A DNA stretch of 64,000 nt from DASUPK01 sp035456265 (GTDB taxonomy: Bacteria > Actinomycetota > Thermoleophilia > Solirubrobacterales > 70-9). The stretch is taken from contig DATIDP010000033.1 in assembly GCA_035456265.1 (NCBI GenBank), positions 1-64,000 on the forward strand. The letters run 5' to 3'. A program made the translations under genes and the position numbers. A model generated the notes under the pieces. It ran no database searches and was not told where the DNA came from. It worked only from the letters and a program-made list of their open reading frames with translations. Positions within the stretch are counted from its first letter, which is position 1; the number at the start of each line of letters is the position of its first letter. Below are positions 54,393 to 62,945 of the stretch, piece after piece.

Positions 54393-55258
54393 CGCTTGCC
54401 GCCTCCGGTGTGGATGGTCAGGACCTTGACGAAGTCCATGTTGCGCAGGTCCGCGAAGGGCTCGAGGTGGACTCGCTGATAGGCCTGCTGCTCCTCGACG
54501 GTCGCCCTGGTGATCTTGCCGATGGGGATTCCCGGGGGGAAGATCGATCCGAGGTCCCCGGTCGAGAACCCGGCGGTGAGCACCATCTGGCCCTCGGCGA
54601 TGTGCGAGCCGCGTTCGAGATAGTCGAGCTGGAGGTCGTTGGGGTTGCCGACGTCGGGCTGGACGACGCCGGTCGCGCCGCTCGGCGTGACCCGCGCCGT
54701 CACCGCGCTGTCGGCGTCGGTGATCAGCGTGACCTGGGAGTTGTTCGGGGTCGTCTGGGTGACCTTGCCCGCCAATCCCTCGGCCGCGACCACCGGATCG
54801 TTGATCCGGACGCCGTCGCTTGAGCCCCTGTCGATGGTGACCGTCGAGTACCAGACGGTCGGCGAGCGGCCGATCACCCGCGCGGTCACCGGATCGCTGC
54901 CGTCCGGGACGATCCCGCCGCTGGTGAGCTCGTTGAGCGCCGAGAGCTCCTTCGCCTCGTGCTGCTGGGTCTGCGCCCTCGCCAGCTGGTCCCGCAGGGT
55001 CGCGACCTGGTCCTCGAGCTTGGCGCGGTCGCCGCGCGCGTCGAAGGTCTCGCCGAACCAGTTGACGAGGTCGCGGGCGGGCTTCAGCGCGCGGTCGGCG
55101 CCGGACTCGATCGGGCTGAAGACCGTCGAGACGACGTCCTGGACGCCGTGAATCGGCCCCCCGTTGCCCTCTCGGTAATAGAGGCTGAGGAGTGTCAGCG
55201 AGGCGGCGACGAGCAGCAACAGCACCGCCCGTCGACGGCGCACTTGCTTGCGGTACAT
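54389..55258 (-). CDS. mreC: Rod shape-determining protein MreC
   Basis: 289 aa: a short cytoplasmic tail, one membrane helix (AVLLLLVAASLTLLSLYY), a coiled coil (about 75-105) and the two-lobed beta domain with VTIDRGSSDGVRINDPVVAA and LVYTSGL-type replacement MVLTAGFSTGDLGSIFPPGI. Connects PBP2/RodA to MreB. It starts downstream of a hairpin repeat copy that follows the second rodA. Confidence 0.95.
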   Translation of the reverse strand: MYRKQVRRRRAVLLLLVAASLTLLSLYYREGNGGPIHGVQDVVSTVFSPIESGADRALKPARDLVNWFGETFDARGDRAKLEDQVATLRDQLARAQTQQHEAKELSALNELTSGGIVPDGSDPVTARVIGRSPTVWYSTVTIDRGSSDGVRINDPVVAAEGLAGKVTQTTPNNSQVTLITDADSAVTARVTPSGATGVVQPDVGNPNDLQLDYLERGSHIAEGQMVLTAGFSTGDLGSIFPPGIPIGKITRATVEEQQAYQRVHLEPFADLRNMDFVKVLTIHTGGGKR

Positions 55259-55327
55259 GTCTGGCTAGCCCTCACAGCTCACGTCGATTCGGCTCACGGT
55301 TGTTTTGGCCCCCCGGCCCGGCCGTCA

Positions 55328-55372
55328 TTGATCGGGTTGCCCCTCGGCCTCGCCTGTGGGGCACCCTCGAGC
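55328..55372 (-). repeat. Hairpin repeat, copy 8, between rodA (copy 2) and mreC
   Basis: Arms GGGTTGCCCC (55334-55343) and GGGGCACCC (55358-55366). The variable pair is C-G in this copy, a compensatory change against the T-A and G-C of other copies. The loop still contains GGCCTCGCC. The right-hand module has decayed to GTCATTGATCG. Confidence 0.9.
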
Positions 55373-55394
55373 GACCGGAGAGTAGCGCCTAGCC

Positions 55395-56579
55395 TCAATA
55401 AGACTTGAAACTCTGCGCGCGCGACTGCGCGTGGATCGCCTGCAGCAGGCCGAGGGCCAGGAACGTGCCGAGCACCGACGAGCCGCCGTAGCTGATCAGC
55501 GGCAGGGTGATGCCGGTGACCGGCATGAGTCCGAGGTTCATGCCCACGTTGATGATCGCCTGGAAAGCGAGCATCGCCACGATCCCGCCGGCGATGATCA
55601 CGCCGTAGTAGCTAGTGGCTATTCGCATCACCCGGATCGCGCGCCAGAAGAGCAGGGCGTAGAGGAAGACCACGAAGGCGGCGCCCAGGAAACCGAAGCG
55701 CTCCCCGATCACGGCGAAGATGAAGTCCGTGTGGCGCTCCGGCAGGAAGAGGAGCTCGGTCTGCGTCGCATCGTCCCCCCGTCCGGACTTCTCGCCCGAC
55801 CCGACGGCGATGATCGCCTGGTTCACCTGGTAGCTGCCGTCGCGCGGATCGTTGCTCGGGTGGAGGAACGAGGTGAGCCGGTCCTGCTGGTAGCCCTGCA
55901 GGGGGTCGAAGCCGACGGCGGACCCGCCGACGTACGCCGCGCCGCCGATCAGCGCGACCGCCGCGCCGAGAGCCGCGAAGTGCTGCCAGGGAATCCCCGC
56001 CACGAACAGGATCGTCAGCGTGATCGCCACGAGGACGATCCCGGTCCCGAGATCCGGCTGCAGGAAGACGAGCCCGGCGGGTAGCAGCCCGAGCCCCAGC
56101 AGAGCGATCGTCGTCTGCAGACCGAATGGGCGCCTGATCCGCTCGTAGACGAAGGCCGAGAGCGAGACGCAGAGCAGGACCTTGGCGAGCTCGGAGGGCT
56201 GAAACTGGAAGAACGGCAGCTCGATCCAGCGATTCGATCCGCGGATCGCCGTACCGACCAGCAGCACGAACGCGATCGAGCCGACCATGAACGCGTAGAT
56301 GCTCATTCGCAGCTCGCGCAATCGCGTGTAGTCGATGTGGCTGACCGCGATCATGAGAGCGATCCCGAGGGCCCCGTAGATCGACTGCCGCACGACGAAG
56401 TAGAGGGGATCGGCCGCGACCTCATGCCGGCTGGCGGACTCGAGCGTGAAGACGCTGAAGGCGATCAGCCCGACCGAGGCCGCGAGCATGACCCCGTCGA
56501 GGTTGCGGAGGTTGAGCACCTCGAGGACGCGGGAGCGCTGCGGAGCGATCGTGAGCGAGGGCTTCGCGGCTTCCATCAC
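55395..56579 (-). CDS. rodA: RodA-type SEDS glycosyltransferase, copy 2
   Basis: 394-residue second SEDS polymerase, clearly paralogous to the copy at 50664. It has the same LPFFQFQPSELAKVLLCVSL and TLPLISYGGSSVLGTFLAL signatures. Start overlaps the preceding PBP2 stop by 4 bases. The pair probably works as one unit in the elongasome; both copies keep the conserved residues, so neither looks decayed. Confidence 0.95.
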   Translation of the reverse strand: MMEAAKPSLTIAPQRSRVLEVLNLRNLDGVMLAASVGLIAFSVFTLESASRHEVAADPLYFVVRQSIYGALGIALMIAVSHIDYTRLRELRMSIYAFMVGSIAFVLLVGTAIRGSNRWIELPFFQFQPSELAKVLLCVSLSAFVYERIRRPFGLQTTIALLGLGLLPAGLVFLQPDLGTGIVLVAITLTILFVAGIPWQHFAALGAAVALIGGAAYVGGSAVGFDPLQGYQQDRLTSFLHPSNDPRDGSYQVNQAIIAVGSGEKSGRGDDATQTELLFLPERHTDFIFAVIGERFGFLGAAFVVFLYALLFWRAIRVMRIATSYYGVIIAGGIVAMLAFQAIINVGMNLGLMPVTGITLPLISYGGSSVLGTFLALGLLQAIHAQSRAQSFKSY

Positions 56580-58471
56580 TCGACCCCTCCCGCGGAGCCC
56601 GCGGCCGAGCCGCTCGCGCCCCCGGCGTTCACGTGGAAGTAGTGCTCGAGGATCGATCGCGCGATCGGCGCGGCGGACTCCACCCCGAAGCCGCCGTGCT
56701 CAACGGTGACGGTCACGACGATCTGCGGGTTGTCATACGGCGCGATCACGCTGTACCAGGACTGGTCCTCCTGGCCGGTTCCACGCTCCGCCGTCCCGGT
56801 CTTGCCGGCCACCGGGAAGGGGAAGCCGCCCATCACCGGATAGGAGGTGCCGCCCGGCTCCATCGCCGCGCGCTCCAGGCCTCCGAGGATCACGCTCCGT
56901 GTCTCCTGGGAGATGCGCAGGTGGCGCCTCGGCGCCGGCTTGATCTTCTCGACGGTCTTGCCGTTCACGCCGACGACCCGGGCGCCCAGGTGCGGCCTCA
57001 CCAGCGTTCCTCCGTTGGCGAGCGCCGCGTAGGCGCGAGCGAGCTGCAGCGGGGTGACCATGACGTCGCCCTGGCCGACCGCCAGGTTGACGTTGTCCCC
57101 CTGGTTCCAGGGCCGGTCGATGTAGGGGTTCTTGTGGCTGCGGTAGACGCGGTTCCGCCAGGCCGGCGTCGGGATCAGGCCTGCGCTCGCGTTGGGGATG
57201 TCGATGTCGGGGTTGCGGCCCAGGCCATATTTGAAGGCCCAGTCTTGGATCTGGCCGCCCCTGCCGCTCGCGCTGGCGCGCAGACCGAGGTCGAAGAAGT
57301 AGACGTCGGAGGAGACCTGGAGCGCCGTGCCCATGTCGATCGGGCCGTTGGCCGCGCCGCCGGCGTTGTGCACCACGAGCCCGCCGATGTCGAGCGACCC
57401 GGTGTCGTTGAAGATCGTGCTCGGCGTGATCAGGCCGTCCTCGAGCGCGGCGGTCGCCGTGATCGGCTTGAACGCCGACCCGGTCGGATAGCCGCCCTGG
57501 TCGGCCCGGTCGACGAGCGGATCGCCGGGTCGGTTGCCGAAGGCGTCGTACTGCCCCTTGGTGTGGGGCTCGGTGTAGAAGGACGGGTCGTAGGTCGGGT
57601 AGGAGCCCATGCCGAGGATCGCCCCGGAGTGGACGTTCATCGCGACGAAGGCGCCGGGCAGTCCCTTGGCGCGGAGCGCCGATTCGCCGACCGCCTGGAG
57701 CCCGGAGTCGAGGGTGAGGCGCAGGTTGTCGCCGGCCCGGGCGGGCCGGTTGCCGAGCGTTCCGCGTGGCCGGCCCAGGGCGTCGACCTGGATCCGCTGG
57801 CTGCCGGCGGTGCCGCGCAGGAACTTGTCATAGCTGTACTCGACGCCCGCCTGGCCGATGATGTCCCCGGGCCGCAGCCCCGTGTACTTCCGCTGCTTCA
57901 GCTGCCGTGGGCTGATCTGGCCAACCAGCCCGAGGACGTGGGCGGCGAGGGTGCCCTCGGGGTACTTGCGGACGTAGGTCCGTTCCACGTTCACGCCGGG
58001 GAAGCTCTCCTTGTTCTCGAGGAAATAGAAGAGCAGCCGGCGGTCGAGGCCCTGCTTCAGCACCACGGGGTAGCCGGCGTACTGCGGCGTCGCTCGAACC
58101 CGCTGGCGAATCTCGCGCTGGGAGAGGCCGAGGAGGTCGCCCAGCTGGCGAAGCTCGCGCCTGCGCTCGGTCCGACCCGCCGGCAGGTCCGAGGGGCGCA
58201 GCTGGAGGGTCATGACCGTCCGGTTGTCGACCAGGACCTTGCCGTCGCGGTCGAGGATCTCGCCGCGGGGCGGGTGGACGCGGACGTCGAGGACGCCGTG
58301 ATCCTGCGCCAGGGCCCGGTAGTGCGGTCCGTCGAGGATCTGGAGCGACCAGAGGCGGAGCAGGACCGTCGCGACCGCCGCGACGACGACCGCCCCGAGA
58401 AGCGCGATGCGCAGGTTGAGCCGATTGGTCAGCCGCGGCGGGATGTCCTCGGGACGGTCCAGGAGATACAT
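56576..58471 (-). CDS. mrdA: Penicillin-binding protein 2, copy 2
   Basis: 631-residue class B transpeptidase paralogous to the copy at 51940. Membrane helix near residues 25-45, then the transpeptidase with SAFK (GSAFKPITATAAL), SSD (QVSSDVYFFDLG) and KTG (VAGKTGTAERG). It immediately follows mreB (26-base gap), so it is the first PBP2/RodA pair of the operon. Confidence 0.95.
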   Translation of the reverse strand: MYLLDRPEDIPPRLTNRLNLRIALLGAVVVAAVATVLLRLWSLQILDGPHYRALAQDHGVLDVRVHPPRGEILDRDGKVLVDNRTVMTLQLRPSDLPAGRTERRRELRQLGDLLGLSQREIRQRVRATPQYAGYPVVLKQGLDRRLLFYFLENKESFPGVNVERTYVRKYPEGTLAAHVLGLVGQISPRQLKQRKYTGLRPGDIIGQAGVEYSYDKFLRGTAGSQRIQVDALGRPRGTLGNRPARAGDNLRLTLDSGLQAVGESALRAKGLPGAFVAMNVHSGAILGMGSYPTYDPSFYTEPHTKGQYDAFGNRPGDPLVDRADQGGYPTGSAFKPITATAALEDGLITPSTIFNDTGSLDIGGLVVHNAGGAANGPIDMGTALQVSSDVYFFDLGLRASASGRGGQIQDWAFKYGLGRNPDIDIPNASAGLIPTPAWRNRVYRSHKNPYIDRPWNQGDNVNLAVGQGDVMVTPLQLARAYAALANGGTLVRPHLGARVVGVNGKTVEKIKPAPRRHLRISQETRSVILGGLERAAMEPGGTSYPVMGGFPFPVAGKTGTAERGTGQEDQSWYSVIAPYDNPQIVVTVTVEHGGFGVESAAPIARSILEHYFHVNAGGASGSAAGSAGGVE

Positions 58472-58497
58472 GGCCGCGTCTACCTCTCAGCAGGCGC

Positions 58498-59538
58498 TCA
58501 GTAGCGCCTCCGGACACGGGAGTTCTTGAGCGCCCTCTTGATCGCCTCGAACTCCTCCAGGGCCTGTCCAGATCCCGTTGCCACACAGGTGAGCGGCGAC
58601 TCCGCGAGCCTGGCCGGCATCTGGCACTCGTCGCTCATCCGATCGGCGAACCCCTGGAGCAGGGCTCCGCCGCCGGCGAGGGTCATGCCCCGTTCCATCA
58701 GGTCGCCCGCGAGCTCGGGCGGGGTGCGGTCGAGGGTGTCCCTGACCGCGGCGATGATCTGCTGGATCGGGTCATCGAGCGCCTTGCGCATGTCCTCGGA
58801 GTTGAGCTTCACCGCGCGAGGCAGGCCGGAGCCGAGGTCGCGGCCGCGGATCTCGATCTCGATCTCGTGCGCGAGGGGCGTCGCGGAGCCCGCCTCGTGC
58901 TTGATGTCCTCCGCCGTCTGGTGACCGATCAGGAGCTGGTGCTCCCGCTTGCAGAAGTTCATGATCGCCTCGTCCATCTCGTCGCCGCCCACGCGGACCG
59001 ACTGCGAGACGACGATGTCGCCGAGCGAGATGACCGCCACCTCCGTCGTTCCCCCGCCGATGTCGACGACGAGGCTTCCGGTGGGCTCGCTGACCGGCAG
59101 GCCGGAGCCGATCGCGGCGGCCATCGGCTCCTCGATCAGATAGGCCTCGCGCGCGCCGGCACCGAGGCAGGCCTCCTCGACCGCTCGCTTCTCGACGCCG
59201 GTCACTCCCGAAGGAACGCACACCACGACCCGCGGGTGGGTGAAGCGGCTGTGATTCGCCCGCTTGATGAAGTAGCGAAGCATCGACTCGGTGACCTCGA
59301 AGTCGGCGATGACGCCGTCCTTGAGGGGACGCATCGCGTTGATCGTGGATGGCGTCCGCCCCAGCATCTGCTTCGCCTCCGCTCCGACGGCATGGACCTC
59401 ACCGGTCGCGGTGTCGACGGCGACCACCGATGGCTCGGAGAGCACGATGCCGCGGCCGCGGACGTACACGAGCGTGTTGGCCGTGCCGAGGTCGACGGCC
59501 ATGTCCCTGGCGGGGCTGATTGTGCTGAGAACGCTCAC
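58498..59538 (-). CDS. mreB: Rod shape-determining actin homologue MreB
   Basis: 346 aa, actin fold. Phosphate-1 loop DLGTANTLVYVRG, phosphate-2 region VVDIGGGTTEVAVISLG and the adenosine motif GGGALLQGFADRM are present. The start is GTG 59538 (VSVLSTISPARDMAVDLGTA); the longer frame is not conserved. It heads the elongasome operon. Upstream stem-loops (59569-59614) precede it. Confidence 0.97.
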   Translation of the reverse strand: MSVLSTISPARDMAVDLGTANTLVYVRGRGIVLSEPSVVAVDTATGEVHAVGAEAKQMLGRTPSTINAMRPLKDGVIADFEVTESMLRYFIKRANHSRFTHPRVVVCVPSGVTGVEKRAVEEACLGAGAREAYLIEEPMAAAIGSGLPVSEPTGSLVVDIGGGTTEVAVISLGDIVVSQSVRVGGDEMDEAIMNFCKREHQLLIGHQTAEDIKHEAGSATPLAHEIEIEIRGRDLGSGLPRAVKLNSEDMRKALDDPIQQIIAAVRDTLDRTPPELAGDLMERGMTLAGGGALLQGFADRMSDECQMPARLAESPLTCVATGSGQALEEFEAIKRALKNSRVRRRY

Positions 59539-59568
59539 GAGTGGGGACGAATACCGAAAAGGCCGTCG

Positions 59569-59614
59569 GAGCCTAGCGGCTCGCCCTAAAACCCCCAAAG
59601 TCCGCAAGTTGCGG
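59569..59614. promoter_or_regulatory. Two short stem-loops in the maf-mreB gap
   Basis: GAGCC-TAGC-GGCTC (59569-59582) and CCGCAA-G-TTGCGG (59602-59614) lie in the 149-base gap. On the minus strand each is followed by T-containing stretches, but without a convincing U-tract. They may end the maf transcript or sit in the mreB leader. No clear -35/-10 pair is visible. Confidence 0.4.
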
Positions 59615-59687
59615 CTTCCAGCTGAATTGCAGACGGCAGGTTGCGGGAATCCACGGACAGGCCCAGGACTCCGCTCGCGCGCCGCGA

Positions 59688-60245
59688 CTAGCCGTCGCCG
59701 ACCAACTCCGGTGCGAGACGGAGGAGGAGACCGACGGGGAGACCGATGACGTTGGAGACGTCGCCGCGGACGATGTCCACCAGCGCGGACCCGAGGCCCT
59801 GGATCGCGTAGGACCCGGCACGGCCGCGCCACTCGCCGGAGGCGAGGTAGGCATGGAGGAGGGGCTCCTCGAGCACCCGAAACGCCACCGTCGAGACGTC
59901 CACGCCCGTGCGGGGCTCCTCACCGCCGGGGCCCACGAGAGCGAGGCCGCCGAGGACGTGGTGCTTCGCCCCCGAAAGGCGCTCGAGGTGCGCGCGGGCC
60001 TGCGCCTCGTCCTCCGGCTGGCCGAGGACCTCGCCGTCGATGACGACCTCGGTGTCGCCGGCGATCACCAGCGCGTCCGGACGGTCAGTGGCGACGGCCT
60101 CCGCCTTGCGGGTCGCATTCCGGATGACCAGCTCCCGCGGCTCGCCGACGCCCTCCTCCTGCACCTCAGGATCCCGCACCTCGAAATCGAGGCCGAGCGC
60201 CTCAAGCAGGGCGCGCCGCTGGGGCGATCGCGAGGCGAGGATCAG
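59688..60245 (-). CDS. maf: Maf-family nucleotide pyrophosphatase
   Basis: House-cleaning nucleotide pyrophosphatase (Maf/YhdE type), about 185 aa. The essential N-terminus LILASRSPQRRALLEALG lies upstream of the first ATG/GTG/TTG. The gene therefore seems to start at CTG 60245, which overlaps the ndk stop as CTGA, the same overlap style as its neighbours. ALVIAGDTEVVIDGEVLGQP and YAIQGLGSALVDIVRGD confirm the family. Confidence 0.88.
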   Translation of the reverse strand: MILASRSPQRRALLEALGLDFEVRDPEVQEEGVGEPRELVIRNATRKAEAVATDRPDALVIAGDTEVVIDGEVLGQPEDEAQARAHLERLSGAKHHVLGGLALVGPGGEEPRTGVDVSTVAFRVLEEPLLHAYLASGEWRGRAGSYAIQGLGSALVDIVRGDVSNVIGLPVGLLLRLAPELVGDG

Positions 60246-60652
60246 AGTTCGGGAAACCAGAGCGAGATCTCGCGCTCCGCGGACTCGGGCGAGTCGGACC
60301 CGTGGACGAGATTGAAGGTGACCTCGGTGGCGAACTCGCCGCGGATGGAGCCGGCGTCGGCCTCGAGCGGATTGGTCGCACCGATCAGCTGGCGCGCCGC
60401 CGCCACCGCGCTCTCTCCCTCCAGCACCAGCGCAACCAGTGGACCGCCGGTGATGAACGAGACGAGCTCGCCGAAGAACGGCTTCTCGGCGTGCTCCTCA
60501 TAGTGGGTGTTCGCTAGCTCCTCCTCGGTCTGCATCAGCTTCATCGCGACCAGCTTCAGGCCCTTGCGCTCGAAGCGCGCGACGACCTCACCGGTGAGGC
60601 CGCGCTCGAAGGCGTCGGGCTTGACGAGGATGAGGGTGCGTTCCTGTGCCAC
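60242..60652 (-). CDS. ndk: Nucleoside diphosphate kinase
   Basis: 136 aa. The active-site histidine is H117 in NLVHGSDSPESAEREI, and the start ERTLILVKPDAFERGLTGEV is typical. Balances NTP pools. Coupled to maf by a 4-base overlap. Confidence 0.98.
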   Translation of the reverse strand: MAQERTLILVKPDAFERGLTGEVVARFERKGLKLVAMKLMQTEEELANTHYEEHAEKPFFGELVSFITGGPLVALVLEGESAVAAARQLIGATNPLEADAGSIRGEFATEVTFNLVHGSDSPESAEREISLWFPEL

Positions 60653-60738
60653 GGCGGCGGGAAATTACAGGGCGTTGCCACTTAATGCCCCCCCGTTGGG
60701 TGCCGAGGGTGGCAAGACCAGCTCTGGAGCGCGAGCGC

Positions 60739-61413
60739 CTAGCGGGAAGAACGGCTGGAGCGGCTCGGCCGCTCCTCGCGAGCCGCAACCGTGGTCCGGG
60801 GCTGGCGGCGCGTCGGGCCGTCGCTTCTCTCGCTCCGGTCGGTTCTCTCGCTTCGTTCGACTCTCTCGCTCCGGTCGCTTCGTTCGCTTCTCTCGCTCCT
60901 GGCCGTGCGCTGCGCGGCGGCTCGGGCCGTGCGTTGGCGGTCGGTGCGCCGCGGCTCGCGGGCGGGCCGCTCCTTGCGCACCTCGGTCTCGCAGTAGGGG
61001 CAGATCCCCCACTTCGGATCCAGGGGCTTGTTGCACTTGCGGCAGGGATTGCGCAGGCGCCGCTCGCAGTTCGGGCAGCGCAGGTAGCTGCGCTCGATCG
61101 GGTACTCGCAGTGCGGACAGGAGTTCTCGATCCGCTGGCGCAGCTCCAGCTCGGCCGCACGCAGCTCGAGCTCACGTTCCTCGCGGTCCTCCAGAAACTC
61201 CGGCGGCCGCAGGATCGTGTACACGATCGTGCCCAGGAAGGGGAAGATCGACGCCGCCGTCGCGCAGGCGATCAGAACCGGATCCTCGATCCGCCGCCGG
61301 GCGTCGAGATAGGTCCACCAGATCAGCGCCAGGTAGACGACGATCAGGAAGAGGATCAGCAGGTTTACGGCGAGGCCGAACCCGCCATCTAGGCCGAAGA
61401 GTGCGAGAGGCAT
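60739..61413 (-). CDS. Double zinc-ribbon membrane protein with a Ser/Glu/Arg repeat tail
   Basis: 224 aa. Two N-terminal helices (GLAVNLLILFLIVVYLALIW and PVLIACATAASIFPFLGTIV) are followed by a double zinc ribbon with four CxxC pairs (CPHC, CPNC, CRKC and CPYC, about 97-142). A long disordered tail then repeats SERSER/SDRSER units. No enzyme motif. Family unnamed; small zinc-ribbon membrane proteins like this may regulate transport or stress. Confidence 0.78.
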   Translation of the reverse strand: MPLALFGLDGGFGLAVNLLILFLIVVYLALIWWTYLDARRRIEDPVLIACATAASIFPFLGTIVYTILRPPEFLEDREERELELRAAELELRQRIENSCPHCEYPIERSYLRCPNCERRLRNPCRKCNKPLDPKWGICPYCETEVRKERPAREPRRTDRQRTARAAAQRTARSERSERSDRSERVERSERTDRSERSDGPTRRQPRTTVAAREERPSRSSRSSR

Positions 61414-61497
61414 GGGCTGAGGAGGGGCGAGTGTACGTACTTCCTTGCGGGTGCGTGTAACCCTGCCTGCGGGCGGGAGTCGGGGCTTTCAGGCCAT

Positions 61498-61617
61498 TTA
61501 CAGGAAGAGCAGCCCGAAAACGTAACCGAGCGCGAAGAAGATCAGGATCACCACCGCGACGACCACGGCGACGAGTCCCATCATCGTCAGGAGCTCTGAG
61601 CGGGCCTCTCTGTCCAT
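61498..61617 (-). CDS. 39-residue single-span membrane peptide
   Basis: MDREARSELLTMMGLVAVVV followed by AVVILIFFALGYVFGLLFL: a soluble 12-residue N-terminus and one long hydrophobic helix. ATG 61617 lies inside the folC 3' end, giving a 31-base overlap. Codon phase and composition fit a real small membrane protein, although no family is known to me. Confidence 0.55.
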   Translation of the reverse strand: MDREARSELLTMMGLVAVVVAVVILIFFALGYVFGLLFL

Positions 61618-62945
61618 ATCGACGACAGAAGGTAGTGGCTGCCGGCGGCCAACGCGACCCCCTTGCGCTCTCCGGCAAGTTCCCGTGCCCGCTCCCAGGC
61701 GACGATCGGATCGGGGATCGCCTCGGCTTCGACCCCGGCCTTCTCGCAGAGCGCCGCGATCTCCAGGGCGGCTCTGGAGCGCCCGCCCGGCCGCCCTGAG
61801 CCCTCGATCCGCTCCGGCGGGATCTCCGTGCATACGAACCGAGAAACGGCGTGCGCCAGGGCGTTGACGATCCCAGGCGCGTCCTTGCCCTCCAGGATGG
61901 CGAGGCAGCACACCACATCCAAATCGTCGGCGAGTTCGGGCAACGCCTCGGCAAGGGCGCGGGCCCCATCGGCGTTGTGGGCTGCATCGAAGATGGTGGG
62001 CGGATCGCCGGAGACAGCCTGGGCGCGTCCCTTGATCTCGATGGCGTGCGGTTGCGCCGTCCAGCGCGTGACGGTCCCATCGTCGAAGTCTTCGCCGAGC
62101 ACCATCCGGGCGGCGAGGGCTGCAAGGGCGAGATTCCGACGCTGGTAGCCGTGAACGACCTCGAGGCCGTCACGGCGGACGTGGAAATTGTCGGCCCGGG
62201 CGTCCAGCGCGTGACGCTCCTCGACGAATCCCTTGACCACGGCTTCGACTTCCGGCGGAAGCATCTGCGGCGCCACCAGCGCCGTGTGGTCCCGAAGCAC
62301 CGCCACCTTCTCCGCTGCGATCTCCTCGAGGGTCTCCCCCAGCCACTCGGTGTGGTCGTAGCCGACCGAGGTGAGCACAGTGAGCTTCGACGGGATCACG
62401 TTGGTGGCATCCAGGCGGCCGCCGAGCCCGGCCTCGATGACCGCGTACTGGACGCGGGCGGCGGCGAAGGCCAGGAAGGCCGCAGCCGTGAGGAGCTCGA
62501 ACTGGGTCACTGGCCCCTCGTCGCCCGCGGCACGGTCTGCCGCCGCGGCGGCTTCCTCGGCCCGCCCCAGCGCTCCTGCCAAGAGCTCCTCCGAGATCGG
62601 CTCGCCGCGGATCAGGACCCGCTCGCGCCATGAGCTGATGTGCGGCGAGACGTAGGCGCCGGTCGTGACCCCGTGCGCCTCGATCAGCGCGGCGGTCATC
62701 CGCGTCACCGACGTCTTGCCATTGGTGCCGACGACGTGGATCGAGGCGAACCGGTTCTGCGGCAACCCGAGCAGCAGGCAGAGCCGCCGCATCCGCTCGA
62801 GTCCGAGCTTCCAGCCCAGGACCTCGCGGCGATGGAGGATCTCTTCGGCCCGGCTCGCGATCAGCCCGTGAGGTCGGCGGACGGCATCAGCCCCCCAGTT
62901 CCTCGAGCTCGGCCCGGTAGGCGGCGAGTTTCTCGCGCTCCGCAT
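61587..62945 (-). CDS. folC: Folylpolyglutamate synthase / dihydrofolate synthase
   Basis: Adds glutamates to folate, 452 aa if ATG 62945 is used. The P-loop VVGTNGKTSVTRM, the YDHTEWLGETLEEIAAEKV region (the Mur-ligase-type TNxxxDHxxxLG) and FDAAHNADGARALAEALPEL are diagnostic. The first 27 residues of the long form overlap valS and look unconserved. A CTG at 62864 (LIASRAEEILHRREV) is a plausible later start. It follows valS, as in many bacteria. Confidence 0.92.
   Translation of the reverse strand: MRSARNSPPTGPSSRNWGADAVRRPHGLIASRAEEILHRREVLGWKLGLERMRRLCLLLGLPQNRFASIHVVGTNGKTSVTRMTAALIEAHGVTTGAYVSPHISSWRERVLIRGEPISEELLAGALGRAEEAAAAADRAAGDEGPVTQFELLTAAAFLAFAAARVQYAVIEAGLGGRLDATNVIPSKLTVLTSVGYDHTEWLGETLEEIAAEKVAVLRDHTALVAPQMLPPEVEAVVKGFVEERHALDARADNFHVRRDGLEVVHGYQRRNLALAALAARMVLGEDFDDGTVTRWTAQPHAIEIKGRAQAVSGDPPTIFDAAHNADGARALAEALPELADDLDVVCCLAILEGKDAPGIVNALAHAVSRFVCTEIPPERIEGSGRPGGRSRAALEIAALCEKAGVEAEAIPDPIVAWERARELAGERKGVALAAGSHYLLSSIWTERPAQSS

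Noticed and set aside
59569..59614. A strong intrinsic terminator upstream of mreB
   Set aside because: The stems are only five to six pairs and no U-run follows; kept only as weak stem-loops.
60795..60905. A DNA repeat array or CRISPR-like structure
   Set aside because: Units are irregular, only 12-18 bases apart, and fully explained by the S/E/R-rich coding sequence of the zinc-ribbon protein.
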